A stretch of 64,000 bases of DNA from Piezodorus guildinii (GCA_023052935.1 CM041292.1:177554200-177618199); one strand, 5' to 3'. Counted from the stretch's first letter, positions 12,971 through 23,812 are shown. Notes: generated from the sequence alone by a model not told the origin. Numbers and translations: made by a program.

Positions 12971-15958
12971 ACGGCTATAAAGAGGATTATAAACCGTCCC
13001 AACGGCAGCCGTGCATGTGTGAAAGCTCCAACTATGTCCCTACCTCAACGACCGATAAACGGCTGCTATACGGCTGTTTTTTCTATCCGGTCGCTACACG
13101 GCTATAAAGAGGATTATAAACCGTCCCAACGGCAGCCGTGCATGTGTGAAAGCTCCAACTATGTCCCTACCTCAACGACCGTATATAACGGCTGCTATAC
13201 GGCTGTTTTTTCTATCCGGTCGCTACACGGCTATAAAGAGATTATAAACCGTCCCAACGGCAGTCGTGCATGTGTGAAAGCTCCAACTATGTCCCTACCT
13301 CAACGACCGATAAACGGCTGCTATACGGCTGTTTTTTCTATCCGTCGCTACACGGCTTAAAGAGGATATAAACCGTCCCAACGGCAGCGTGATGTGTGAA
13401 AGCCCAACTATGTCCTACCTCAACGACGTATAAACGGCTGCTATACGGCTGTTTTTTCTATCGGTCGCTACACGGCTATAAAGAGGATTATAAACCGTCC
13501 CAACGGCAGCCGTGCTGTGTGAAAGCCAACTATGTCCTACCTCAACGACCGTATAAACGGCTGCTATACGGCTGTTTTTTCTATCCGGTCGCTACACGGC
13601 TATAAAGAGGATTATAAACCGTCCCAACGGCAGCCGTGCATGTGTGAAAGCCCAACTATGTCCCTACCTCAACGACCGTATAAACGGTGCTTACGGCTGT
13701 TTTTTCTATCGGTCGCTACACGGTATAAGAGGATTATAAACCGTCCAACGGCAGCCGGATGTGTGAAAGCGCCAACTATGTCCCTACCTCAACGACCGTA
13801 TAAACGCTGCTATACGGCTGTTTTTTTATCGGTCGCTACACGGCTATAAAGAGGATATAAACCGTCCCACGGCAGCCGTGCATGTGTGAAGCCAACTATG
13901 TCCCTACCTCAACGACGTATAAACGCTGCTATACGGCTGTTTTTCTATCCGGTCGCTAACGGCTATAAGAGGATTATAAACCGTCCAACGGCAGCGTGCA
14001 TGTGTGAAAGCCCACTATGTCCCTACCTCAACGACCGTATAAACGGTGCTATACGGCTGTTTTTTCTATCCGGTCGTACACGGCTATAAAGGGATTATAA
14101 ACCGTCCAACGGCAGCGTGATGTGTGAAAGCCAACTATGTCCCTACCTCAACGACCGTATAAACGGCTGCTATACGGCTGTTTTTTCTATCCGGTCGCTA
14201 CACGGCTATAAAGAGGATTATAAACCGTCCCAACGGCAGCCGTGCATGTGTGAAAGCGCCAACTATGTCCCTACCTCAACGACCGTATAAACGGCTGCTA
14301 TACGGCTGTTTTTTCTATCCGGTCGCTACACGGCTATAAAGAGGATTATAAACCGTCCCAACGGCAGCCGTGCATGTGTGAAAGCCCAACTATGTCCCTA
14401 CCTCAACGACCGTATAAACGGCTGCTATACGGCTGTTTTTTCTATCCGGTCGCTACACGGCTATAAAGAGGATTATAAACCGTCCCAACGGCAGCCGTGC
14501 ATGTGTGAAAGCGCCAACTATGTCCCTACCTCAACGACCGTATAAACGGCTGCTATACGGCTGTTTTTTCTATCCGGTCGCTACACGGCTATAAAGAGGA
14601 TTATAAACCGTCCCAACGGCAGCCGTGCATGTGTGAAAGCGCCAACTATGTCCCTACCTCAACGACCGTATAAACGGCTGCTATACGGCTGTTTTTTCTA
14701 TCCGGTCGCTACACGGCTATAAAGAGGATTATAAACCGTCCCAACGGCAGCCGTGCATGTGTGAAAGCGCCAACTATGTCCCTACCTCAACGACCGTATA
14801 AACGGCTGCTATACGGCTGTTTTTTCTATCCGGTCGCTACACGGCTATAAAGAGGATTATAAACCGTCCCAACGGCAGCCGTGCATGTGTGAAAGCGCCA
14901 ACTATGTCCCTACCTCAACGACCGTATAAACGGCTGCTATACGGCTGTTTTTTCTATCCGGTCGCTACACGGCTATAAAGAGGATTATAAACCGTCCCAA
15001 CGGCAGCCGTGCATGTGTGAAAGCCCAACTATGTCCCTACCTCAACGACCGTAATAAACGGCTGCTATACGGCTGTTTTTTCTATCCGGTCGCTACACGG
15101 CTATAAAGAGGATTATAAACCGTCCCAACGGCAGCCGTGCATGTGTGAAAGCGCCAACTATGTCCTACCTCAACGACCGTATAAACGGCTGCTATACGGC
15201 TGTTTTTTCTATCCGGTCGCTACACGGCTATAAAGAGGATTATAAACCGTCCCAACGGCAGCCGTGCATGTGTGAAAGCGCCAACTATGTCCCCACCTCA
15301 ACGACCGTATAAACGGCTGCTATACGGCTGTTTTTTCTATCCGGTCGCTACACGGCTATAAAGAGGATTATAAACCGTCCCAACGGCAGCCGTGCATGTG
15401 TGAAAGCGCCAACTATGTCCCTACCTCAACGACCGTATAAACGGCTGCTATACGGCTGTTTTTTTCTATCCGGTCGCTACACGGCTATAAAGAGGATTAT
15501 ATAAACCGTCCCAACGGCAGCCGTGATGTGTGAAAGCGCCAACTATGTCCCTACCTCAACGACCGTATAAACGGCTGCTATACGGCTGTTTTTTCTATCC
15601 GGTCGCTACACGGCTATAAAGAGGATTATAAACCGTCCAACGGCAGCCGTGCATGTGTGAAAGCTCCAACTATGTCCCTACCTCAACGACCGTATAAACG
15701 GCTGCTATACGGCTGTTTTTTCTATCCGGTCGCTACACGGCTATAAAGAGGATTATAAACCGTCCCAACGGCAGCGTGCATGTGTGAAAGCTCCAACTAT
15801 GTCCCTACCTCAACGACCGTATAAACGGCTGCTATACGGCTGTTTTTTCTATCCGGTCGCTACACGGCTATAAAGAGGATTATAAACCGTCCCAACGGCA
15901 GCCGTGCATGTGTGAAAGCGCCAACTATGTCCCTACCTCAACGACCGTATAAACGGCT

Positions 15959-16001
15959 GGGGGGGGGGGGGGGGGGGGGAAAAAAAAAAAAAAAAAAAAA
16001 A
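15959..16001. repeat. G21-A22 homopolymer block inside the satellite
   Basis: A pure run of 21 G followed by 22 A replaces about 87 bases of a monomer between AAACGGCT and CTCCAACTATG. Length and composition resemble the T21 block at 10105. A filler or consensus artefact is the simplest reading. Confidence 0.8.
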
Positions 16002-18664
16002 CTCCAACTATGTCCCTACCTCAACGACCGTATAAACGGCTGCTATACGGCTGTTTTTTCTATCCGGTCGCTACACGGCTATAAAGAGGATTATAAACCG
16101 TCCCAACGGCAGCCGTGCATGTGTGAAAGCGCCAACTATGTCCTACCTCAACGACCGTATAAACGGCTGCTATACGGCTGTTTTTTCTATCCGGTCGCTA
16201 CACGGCTATAAAGAGGATTATAAACCGTCCCAACGGCAGCCGTGCATGTGTGAAAGCGCCAACTATGTCCCTACCTCAACGACCGTAATAAACGGCTGCT
16301 ATACGGCTGTTTTTTCTATCCGGTCGCTACACGGCTATAAAGAGGATTATAAACCGTCCCAACGGCAGCGTGCATGTGTGAAAGCGCCAACTATGTCCCT
16401 ACCTCAACGACCGTTAAACGGCTGCTATACGGCTGTTTTTTCTATCCGGTCGCTACACGGCTATAAAGAGGATTATAAACCGTCCCAACGGCAGCCGTGC
16501 ATGTGTGAAAGCGTCAACTATGTCCCTACCTCAACGACCGTATAAACGGCTGCTATACGGCTGTTTTTTCTATCCGGTCGCTACACGGCTATAAAGAGGA
16601 TTATAAACCGTCCCAACGGCAGCCGTGCATGTGTGAAAGCGTCCAACTATGTCCCTACCTCAACGACCGTATAAACGGCTGCTATACGGCTGTTTTTTCT
16701 ATCGGTCGCTACACGGCTATAAAGAGGATTATAAACCGTCCCAACGGCAGCCGTGCATGTGTGAAAGCGCCAACTATGTCCCTACCTCAACGACCGTATA
16801 AACGGCTGCTATACGGCTGTTTTTTCTATCCGGTCGCTACACGGCTATAAAGAGGATTATAAACCGTCCCAACGGCAGCCGTGCATGTGTGAAAGCGCCA
16901 ACTATGTCCCTACCTCAACGACCGTATAAACGGCTGCTATACGGCTGTTTTTTCTATCCGGTCGCTACACGGCTATAAAGAGGATTATAAACCGTCCCAA
17001 CGGCAGCCGTGCATGTGTGAAAGCGCCAACTATGTCCCTACCTCAACGACCGTATAAACGGCTGCTATACGGCTGTTTTTTCTATCCGGTCGCTACACGG
17101 CTATAAAGAGGATTATAAACCGTCCCAAGGGCAGCCGTGCATGTGTGAAAGCGCCAACTATGTCCCTACCTCAACGACCGTATAAAACGGCTGCTATACG
17201 GCTGTTTTTTCTATCCGGTCGCTACACGGCTATAAAGAGGATTATAAACCGTCCCAACGGCAGTCGTGTATGTGTGAAAGCTCCAACTATGTCCCTACCT
17301 CAACGACCGTATAAACGGCTGCTATACGGCTGTTTTTTCTATCCGGTCGCTACACGGCTATAAAGAGGATTATAAACCGTCCCAACGGCAGCCGTGCATG
17401 TGTGAAAGCGCCAACTATGTTCCTACCTCAACGACCGTATAAACGGCTGCTATACGGCTGTTTTTTCTATCCGGTCGCTACACGGCTATAAAGAGGATTA
17501 TAAACCGTCCCAACGGCAGCCGTGCATGTGTGAAAGCGCCAACTATGTCCCTACCTCAACGACCGTATAAACGGCTGCTATACGGCTGTTTTTTCTATCC
17601 GGTCGCTACACGGCTATAAAGAGGATTATAAACCGTCCCAACGGCAGCCGTGCATGTGTGAAAGCGCCAACTATGTCCCTACCTCAACGACCGTATAAAC
17701 GGCTGCTATACGGCTGTTTTTTCTATCCGGTCGCTACACGGCTATAAAGAGGATTATAAACCGTCCCAACGGCAGCCGTGCATGTGTGAAAGCGCCAACT
17801 ATGTCCCTACCTCAACGACCGTATAAACGGCTGCTATACGGCTGTTTTTTCTATCCGGTCGCTACACGGCTATAAAGAGGATTATAAACCGTCCCAACGG
17901 CAGCCGTGCATGTGTGAAAGCGCCAACTATGTCCCTACCTCAACGACCGTATAAACGGCTGCTATACGGCTGTTTTTTCTATCCGGTCGCTACACGGCTA
18001 TAAAGAGGATTATAAACCGTCCCAACGGCAGCCGTGCATGTGTGAAAGCGCCAACTATGTCCCTACCTCAACGACCGTATAAACGGCTGCTATACGGCTG
18101 TTTTTTCTATCCGGTCGCTACACGGCTATAAAGAGGATTATAAACCGTCCCAACGGCAGCCGTGCATGTGTGAAAGCGCCAACTATGTCCCTACCTCAAC
18201 GACCGTATAAACGGCTGCTATACGGCTGTTTTTTCTATCCGGTCGCTACACGGCTATAAAGAGGATTATAAACCGTCCCAACGGCAGCCGTGCATGTGTG
18301 AAAGCGCCAACTATGTCCCTACCTCAACGACCGTATAAACGGCTGCTATACGGCTGTTTTTTCTATCCGGTCGCTACACGGCTATAAAGAGGATTATAAA
18401 CCGTCCCAACGGCAGCCGTGCATGTGTGAAAGCGCCAACTATGTCCCTACCTCAACGACCGTATAAACGGCTGCTATACGGCTGTTTTTTCTATCCGGTC
18501 GCTACACGGCTATAAAGAGGATTATAAACCGTCCCAACGGCAGCCGTGCATGTGTGAAAGCTCCAACTATGTTCCTATCTCAACGACCGTATAAACGGCT
18601 GCTATACGGCTGTTTTTTCTATCCGGTCGCTACACGGCTATAAAGAGGATTATAAACCGTTCCA

Positions 18665-18693
18665 ACGGCAGCCGTGTATGTGTGAAAAGGTCC
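18665..18693 (-). repeat. Right outer terminal inverted repeat
   Basis: Positions 18665-18690 (ACGGCAGCCGTGTATGTGTG then AAAAGG) are the exact inverse of 3107-3132. Unlike array-internal monomers, which continue GAAAGCTCC or GAAAGCGCC, this last copy has the GAAAAGGTCC end matching the left boundary. Confidence 0.85.
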
Positions 18694-19140
18694 TATCACT
18701 CCTCTTTATAAAATATTATTATTATTGTTATATTCAGGTCGTAGAATTACATCGTTCCGCAATGAGAACAGTGGTATAAGTGATCTAGGATTTATTCACA
18801 CAATATTTACAGAAAAAAAGTAAAGAATGTTTTAGCTACACAAATATTGGATACGTATTTGCGTCAATAATTATCATCATCTGTAATCAGTTGTAAAGAT
18901 TAACAAATCTTAAAATTGATGACTCAAATCTGGTTTTTATTGGCGAAAACCTTTACGATGATATTTCTCTATATATAAAATGATAAAGCGATTTTGGTTT
19001 CCCCATCTAAACCACAAGACGAATTTTGATGGGTTTCAACCATCATTTGGTGCATTATTTTCTGAAGGTTCATAAGTAAAATACATTGCAATTTAGCTTT
19101 TCTTTAATTGGGAAAAATGAATTTTCTATAACCTAGTCAT
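18694..19140. other. AT-rich spacer downstream of the satellite
   Basis: No family or ORF was recognised. TCTCTATATATAAAATG near 18970 resembles a Helitron 5' start but is preceded by C rather than A and has no assigned partner end. Confidence 0.4.
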
Positions 19141-19144
19141 AAAA

Positions 19145-19255
19145 AAATTATTCCTGAAATTTAAGTCGTAACATAGACGTATGATATACTGTTGGAAAGC
19201 GCAAGATTTTAGAAAAGTTAATATACAATAAAATAAATCGTACAATTTAATAGAA
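19145..19255 (-). repeat. Family A fragment
   Basis: GTATGATATACTGTTGGAAAG followed by AAGATTTTAGAAAA is the internal family A block, in the inverse orientation to the copy at 509. Confidence 0.65.
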
Positions 19256-19359
19256 AGTTGTAAGCACATAAACTTATGAACATATGTTATTGGGAAAGAG
19301 GGGGGTTATCACTGTCGTTCACGATCGTCCAAGTTATATTCTTTCATTCAGAACGGAAG

Positions 19360-20430
19360 AGTTTAGAAACAATATTACGTATCTAATTTTAATTAAGTCG
19401 TTTACATAAATGTTGTTATCTATACTAGTATTATAAAGCTAATTTCAGGAACTACTAGTTCAAATTAGTTTCTAGCTTAATACCTCCACCAGCCCCAAAA
19501 CGGTGGCAAAATGCTGTTGTATCTCATTAAGTTATTATAGAATAAGATAGGCTTAAGAGGTAATTTTAAGGACACCAAACAGCCAGAAGCGAGCCCCGTC
19601 TATACTTCATTTTGAAAATAATTTTAAAACTTTTAAGAACTCCGCAATCCCTTAAAATGTATGCAAGTTACAAAAAAAGGAATAATTTAGTAACGAAAAC
19701 GATTAATTATGAATTTTAAAATAAGGAAAAAAAAAAAACTAGTTCAAATTGAAAAATTATTTTTGAGCTATAGAACATCACGCTGCGACCAATAGGAGTG
19801 AAGAATCAGTGGGAAAACGGGGAAAATTAACCTCGCATCCCAATGATTCCAAAAAATTTAAGTTTTAATTTTAAAAGAATTCTTTTACCCGTCAAGTTAT
19901 CTTTTGCCGTAACATTTAATTAATCACAGGGGCAAACATTCAAACACGAAGGAATCGATTTACGTCAAGACTGCTTTTCACACGGCCAACTATATTGCAC
20001 ATTGTCAAGATCGGGCTGGGGATAAAATCAGTATGTTTGTTTGTTTGTTTGGGCTTTAAGGCGTAAAACTTCAAGGTCATCAACGCCTGTACTAAAATCA
20101 GTATGTTCTTCTGCCACAAGATAATAAAACTAAAAATATTATTTACGCAAAATTACTATAATATATTCCTATATAGTAAAGCATAGATAACGGAAAATAA
20201 TATATCCTTACTATAATATATCCGATCATAATAACTGAAATTGACGCGGGCAACAGCTAGTACATCTATAAACTAACTTTGTTATTGATTATTTCAAATT
20301 TAATAATGTTTCATAAAAACATATCTTTTACTGTAAAATAAATAGGATTCCCATGGAAACTAAATAAAACCTTTAAAATATTTTATTTGAAATATAAAAT
20401 AGTAATAAACCTAATAGGCCAGGAACTTAT
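19360..20430 (+). repeat. Dispersed repeat E interrupted by a Helitron
   Basis: Flanks 19368-19418 and 20261-20430 are colinear with an uninterrupted relative at 53213-53435. Shared blocks include AACAATATTACGTA, ACATAAATG, AACTAACTTTGTTA, ATTATTTCAAATTTAAT and AGTAATAAACC. This copy therefore serves as the filled site. Confidence 0.75.
19419..20260 (+). mobile_element. Non-autonomous Helitron, 842 bp
   Basis: It starts TCTATACTAGTATTATAAAG and ends GACGCGGGCAACAGCTAG. This matches the usual insect Helitron 5' TC (commonly TCTATACTAATATTATAAA) and 3' CTAG. It sits between A (19418) and T (20261) without target duplication, as rolling-circle elements do. The paralogous empty site at 53.2 kb lacks exactly this insert. 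There is no Rep/helicase ORF, so it depended on another copy for movement. A TTTG-type simple run (20035-20050) lies inside. Confidence 0.8.
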
Positions 20431-20516
20431 CTTATTTCTATAGTTTTGAAAATATACATTACAATTAAGTTTGCTTTATAGGGGTTAATAAAATTTTCCG
20501 TTATCTATGCTTTACT
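20175..20516. repeat. 24-bp perfect inverted repeat pair
   Basis: AGTAAAGCATAGATAACGGA (20175 onward to 20198) is the exact inverse of 20493-20516. One arm lies inside the Helitron and the other beyond the host repeat, so it is not a simple MITE. Confidence 0.7.
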
Positions 20517-20599
20517 TTAAACTAAAAAACTTAACTAATTTTTATTTATGTTTTTTATTTCTGCCGATGATTCGACACAATAATGAATAGAATAAATAT

Positions 20600-20773
20600 T
20601 ATAAATATATTCTTATAAAATAAATATATATTTTTGCTAATTGCTCTTTTCGTTACGATGAACTAAAACTCCCAAAGCAATAAACTCTAAATCGGTCAGA
20701 CAGAGATTTTTCAAACATGAATGACACCTTGTTCGAATTACACCAGTGTGAAGCAAGAGCGGGCCCGCTAGTT
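20600..20773 (+). mobile_element. Possible Helitron 3' end
   Basis: GAGCGGGCCCGCTAG (ending 20773) combines a GC-rich palindrome (GCGGGCCCGC) with a terminal CTAG followed by T, as at Helitron 3' ends. No convincing 5' TC end was found, so the left boundary is arbitrary. Confidence 0.35.
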
Positions 20774-21044
20774 ATTATGTATGCAAATTTATAATTAATT
20801 CAAAATGTGTTAATAAGATACTTCAAGTATACAATTTTAAATCTCTGTACAACTAAATATTGCCGTAAATAGTAAAACGATGTTGCAACATAACAAACAG
20901 CCTTGAAGCGAGGAAGAAAGCTTAGTCAACATCATTTATACTCATCATGCCATGCCTTCTGAAATTATGAATAGTCATTCAATATTAATATTTCTGATTG
21001 TTTTAAATAGAAGTAGGAGGATAGAAACGTTCATTTTCTCTGAA

Positions 21045-21125
21045 CCAAAATATTATTTTATTTTTATTTTGCCTAAAAGAAAGTATTACGATCGTGAAAA
21101 TGTTATAATTCTAGTTTTCAAACAG
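21045..21125 (-). repeat. Family A terminal fragment
   Basis: AAGTATTACGATCGTGAAAA followed by a CTAGTTTTC block is the terminal part of family A. The small open frame 20952-21149 only crosses this repeat and is not supported as a gene. Confidence 0.6.
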
Positions 21126-21214
21126 CAAATAACTAAGTCTGACATATAGTCTGAAATATCATAATTGAGGCACATATACAGTGGGCAAAAAAAAAAATTC
21201 ATGCACCAAGTTTA

Positions 21215-21640
21215 TTAGATGAAAATCGTTAGAGGGTTAGGATATTGGAATAGGTGCTCAACATCTTGGACGTTTGATAATGCACCTTCTTTCGCAGCCC
21301 GATCCGCTTCTTCATTGCCATCAATGTCCACGTGGGATGGAATCCACAAGAACACAACTTCTTTTTTCAGTATTTCTAAATCTCCCACATATTTTCTGAT
21401 CTTATTAATTAGTGGGTTATAAATGCAGGCTCTGGAGGGCAGAAAGGGAATCAGTGCATAGAATGAATTTGGACTCATCTCATCACGTGACATAATGAAT
21501 TCAACTACAAGTTCCGCAATATATACGCTACTTAGGTTAGGCAGTTTGAACTTGAGGGTACTTTCAGGTGTAATAATAGAAGAACCAACTTGATCATTTA
21601 TTTTTGACCCATCTGTGAATATAGTGAAAATCGTTAGATT
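21215..21640 (-). pseudogene. RNase H domain fragment of a non-LTR retrotransposon
   Basis: Reading 21638 to 21215 on the minus strand gives TIFTDGSK (first catalytic Asp), KLPNLSSVYIAELV (catalytic Glu), then a degenerate PNSFYALIPFL where DSxxAL is expected, so the third acidic residue is lost. WIPSHVDIDGNEEADRAAKE with the final Asp follows. The order and spacing are those of the RNase H domain at the end of jockey/I-type ORF2 (RNA removal from the hybrid during reverse transcription). Only the domain is present: no RT upstream and no 3' UTR. A 14-bp direct repeat TGAAAATCGTTAGA lies at both edges (21220-21233, 21625-21638). Confidence 0.85.
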
Positions 21641-22375
21641 AGCGTATGGCTAATGAAAACAATTATCGTTATTGTGGTAAATATCATGTTCTATTAATTA
21701 AAACGTATATAAACAATTTGAGGCCTGTAAAATAAAGGTAACAATAAATTTTAACAAATTTAGTGGCAAGAAAAAGTAATCATACATTATCAATGGTCCT
21801 AATATTATCTTAAAAACTCGTTGCGTGGGTATTATTTTTCCCTATTTTGTAATATTTTACTTTAAGCAAATAAGAACTAAAAACTGTGCAATGTTAAAAG
21901 ATAATTCCGTTAAAATGGGTTCCAAATCGCAAGAATAGAGTTCTTCATACCAAGAGTGAAATTTTTTTTCCCTTCAATAAGGTTTGAGTTGTTGGTGTAT
22001 TTGAAGAAGGTTAAAAATGTCAAGCGACAATGCAATATTTAATTAAAAAATTTAAAATCGCTCTGTTGACAGTAAAAATGTACAGGTGAAAAATACCCCT
22101 GGCAGTTTCGTAATCCCTTAAAATATTAGGAAAAGTAGCGAAAAATTCAAAACTGAGTGCTCGCAAAATTACAAAAGAATTCGGATCATGTTTGGAATTG
22201 CTGTTACCTCCGAAGCTAAGAGGAATCGGTTGCTTGAAGTAGAGAATAAAATGAAGCACGTTAAGAAAATAAGCTTTATGCTATGTAACCAATCGGAAAA
22301 ACCATTGTATGTAGTTTACTCGATAGCCTGTAAACAGCCCTTTTGGAATATATCATTGGAAAACTTAAATTTTTC
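21641..22375. other. AT-rich stretch, no supported gene
   Basis: Two short open frames on opposite strands overlap at 22020-22382. Neither shows a recognisable motif or splice context, so they are treated as chance. Confidence 0.4.
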
Positions 22376-22995
22376 TAACTAAAGAGGAAAAGAGCAGAAA
22401 TATTATTATTTTTTTTTTTTAAATAAGAATAGTTATACAGATGTATAATATACCGTTGGGAAGCCAACGATTTTAGAAAAAAACCAGCTACGCGCAACAC
22501 ACGGCTTTCACTTACCTCTGTTGATCAAATAAATTTAAGAATTTTTATATAATTTATTGTGTTTTATTAAATAATCTATCACGTTATTATCTATGACCAT
22601 CAGTTAGTTTTATAGGATTTTCCATCACTCTCCATTAACTTTTACAATTTGGTAAATAAGGTAATATTGTTTTCTGAAATCTCTAGCGTTTCAACGGTAT
22701 ATTATACATTTAATTTACTTTTTATGTTCTTTTTTTTTTTATATTCTTAATTTACGTTTTTATGTTCAAAAACACAAAAATCCCATGAAAAAACATTTTT
22801 GCTCATCATTTGCTCTATTCTCCTTTAGTTGATATCGAATTTGTTCAACTTTTATCCGCTTTTTATCAATCCTAAATAGATGATAGGTTTTTTTGTAGAG
22901 TCTATAAAATTAAAGGTACTTTAAAATAAGAAAATTTAAGTCCTGTCAGACTATTTCAATCAGAATGAAAGCTACATAAAATTTGTTAAGCCTTT
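22376..22995. repeat. Opposed family A fragments
   Basis: 22376-22483 is an inverse-orientation piece (AATATACCGTTGGGAAGCC, AACGATTTTAGAAAAA). From about 22484 a forward copy starts with GCGCAACACACGG, CTTTCACTTACCTCTG and runs to the GTCAGACTATTTCAATCAG block. The two are joined at the characteristic end sequence. Confidence 0.7.
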
Positions 22996-23240
22996 TTTTT
23001 ATCTTAATTTTTTTTTTTAATCTTCTTTATTTAAATCAAAATACAGACATTTTACAATGCAAATAGAAATCACTATTCCACTAAGGCGAGCCCGTGTCTG
23101 AGAAAGGACTTCACATGCGGCAAATCAATAAAAGTACAATAACAAACTGTAAAACAGTACAAAGTAAGAAACAATACAATGCTTTAATTATATTACAAAA
23201 TACAAAACAATATAATATACAATATAAAACACAAGAATTG
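22996..23240 (-). mobile_element. Inserted LINE-like 3' UTR with poly(A) tail
   Basis: A T-rich run near 23006-23017 (the complement of a poly(A) tail) precedes CTTTATTTAAATCAAAATAC and a GC-richer block containing CACTAAGGCGAGCCCGTGTC. Family A sequence lies on both sides. This is probably the 3' end of a 5'-truncated non-LTR element inserted into family A. No coding part is present. Confidence 0.45.
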
Positions 23241-23812
23241 CATTAAAAATAAGTTTGCACTTTTCTAATTTAGTTGTTTATCAAATTCGCTCAACTCGCA
23301 TATTTAGCTGTTTTTTAACAATACTAACAATATGATGTGCCTAATTTTTTGACATTTGCAAAATTAAAGGTTCTTTAGAGGAAGAAAATATTAAAATATC
23401 ACACACATACATTTAAGCCCAGTCAGACTATTTAAATCAGAATGAAACCTACATGATAATAAAGCTCATCAAATTTTACATCGATATAGCGAGTTTAATC
23501 AAAAACGGCTCAAATGTTTTTTGAGAAAATCGTAAAAAGATCAAAAATTCATAGTATAAAGTGGCTCTTCTGGTTAGTCCATTGCGATGAAAAATTTTCC
23601 GTAACATCTCGGGCGTATAGTTGTCTTAAATATGAAATTTCAGTTTTCGCCCTAGACTTATCACACACAGACCTTTTTGCAGGACTTGGTGACTTGGACT
23701 GAGGGAACCCAAAAATCTGTATTTTCGGTGTAAACTGGAATTAGAAAATTATCACGATCATAATACTTTTTTCTTCTATATATATCATATATAGGCAATT
23801 GAAAGTAAAAAC
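23241..23812 (+). repeat. Family A copy, 3' half
   Basis: It resumes with AAGAATTGCATTAAAAATAAG, then TTTTACATCGATATAGCGAG and AAGTGGCTCTTCTGGTTAG, a short CACACACAG tract, and ends ATATAGGCAATTGAAAGTAAA, a decayed version of the GGTAAGTGAAAGT end. Confidence 0.75.

Larger units (their letters stand above)
4370..18690 (+). repeat. 127-128 bp satellite array, about 110 monomers
   Basis: Monomers start at CCAACTATGTCCCTACCTC, pass through AAACGGCTGCTATACGGCTG, CTATCCGGTCGCTACACGG and AAGAGGATTATAAACCGTC, and end in ACGGCAGCCGTGCATGTGTG. Measured starts at 4494, 4622 and 4749 give 128 and 127 bp. All copies are in direct orientation. The last about 26 bp of each monomer is the element's terminal repeat, and the final monomer merges into the outer TIR at 18665-18690. 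ACGGC-W-GCCGT is a short perfect palindrome in each unit. The monomers are non-coding: single-base indels shift the frame repeatedly. Confidence 0.95.
3104..18693. mobile_element. TIR-bounded element with an expanded satellite interior
   Basis: The left boundary reads GGGCCTTTTCACACATACAC and continues to 3132. The right boundary (18665-18693) is its inverse. 26 bp (3107-3132 against 18665-18690) match perfectly, plus a GGG/TCC cap with one mismatch. TAT lies immediately outside both ends, a possible 3-bp target duplication but too short to prove. Inside are a 1.26 kb AT-rich TIR element (3104-4369) and then about 14.3 kb of 127-128 bp direct repeats. There is no transposase, so the element is non-autonomous. 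The GGGCC-type ends and short putative duplication are compatible with PIF/Harbinger-like transposons, but this is a guess. Satellites arising inside foldback or MITE elements are known in insects (for example Tetris in Drosophila virilis). Confidence 0.7.

Noticed and set aside
5502..17363. Many 65-159 codon frames encoding KRLLYGCFFYPVATRL / NGCYTAVFSIRSLHGYKED-type peptides
   Set aside because: They come from reading the satellite in different frames. Monomer length is not a multiple of three, the frames break at single-base indels, and there is no start or splice context.
4370..18690. CRISPR-like reading of the regular repeats
   Set aside because: Whole 127-128 bp units repeat without unique spacers, in a clearly eukaryotic context. 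It is a satellite.
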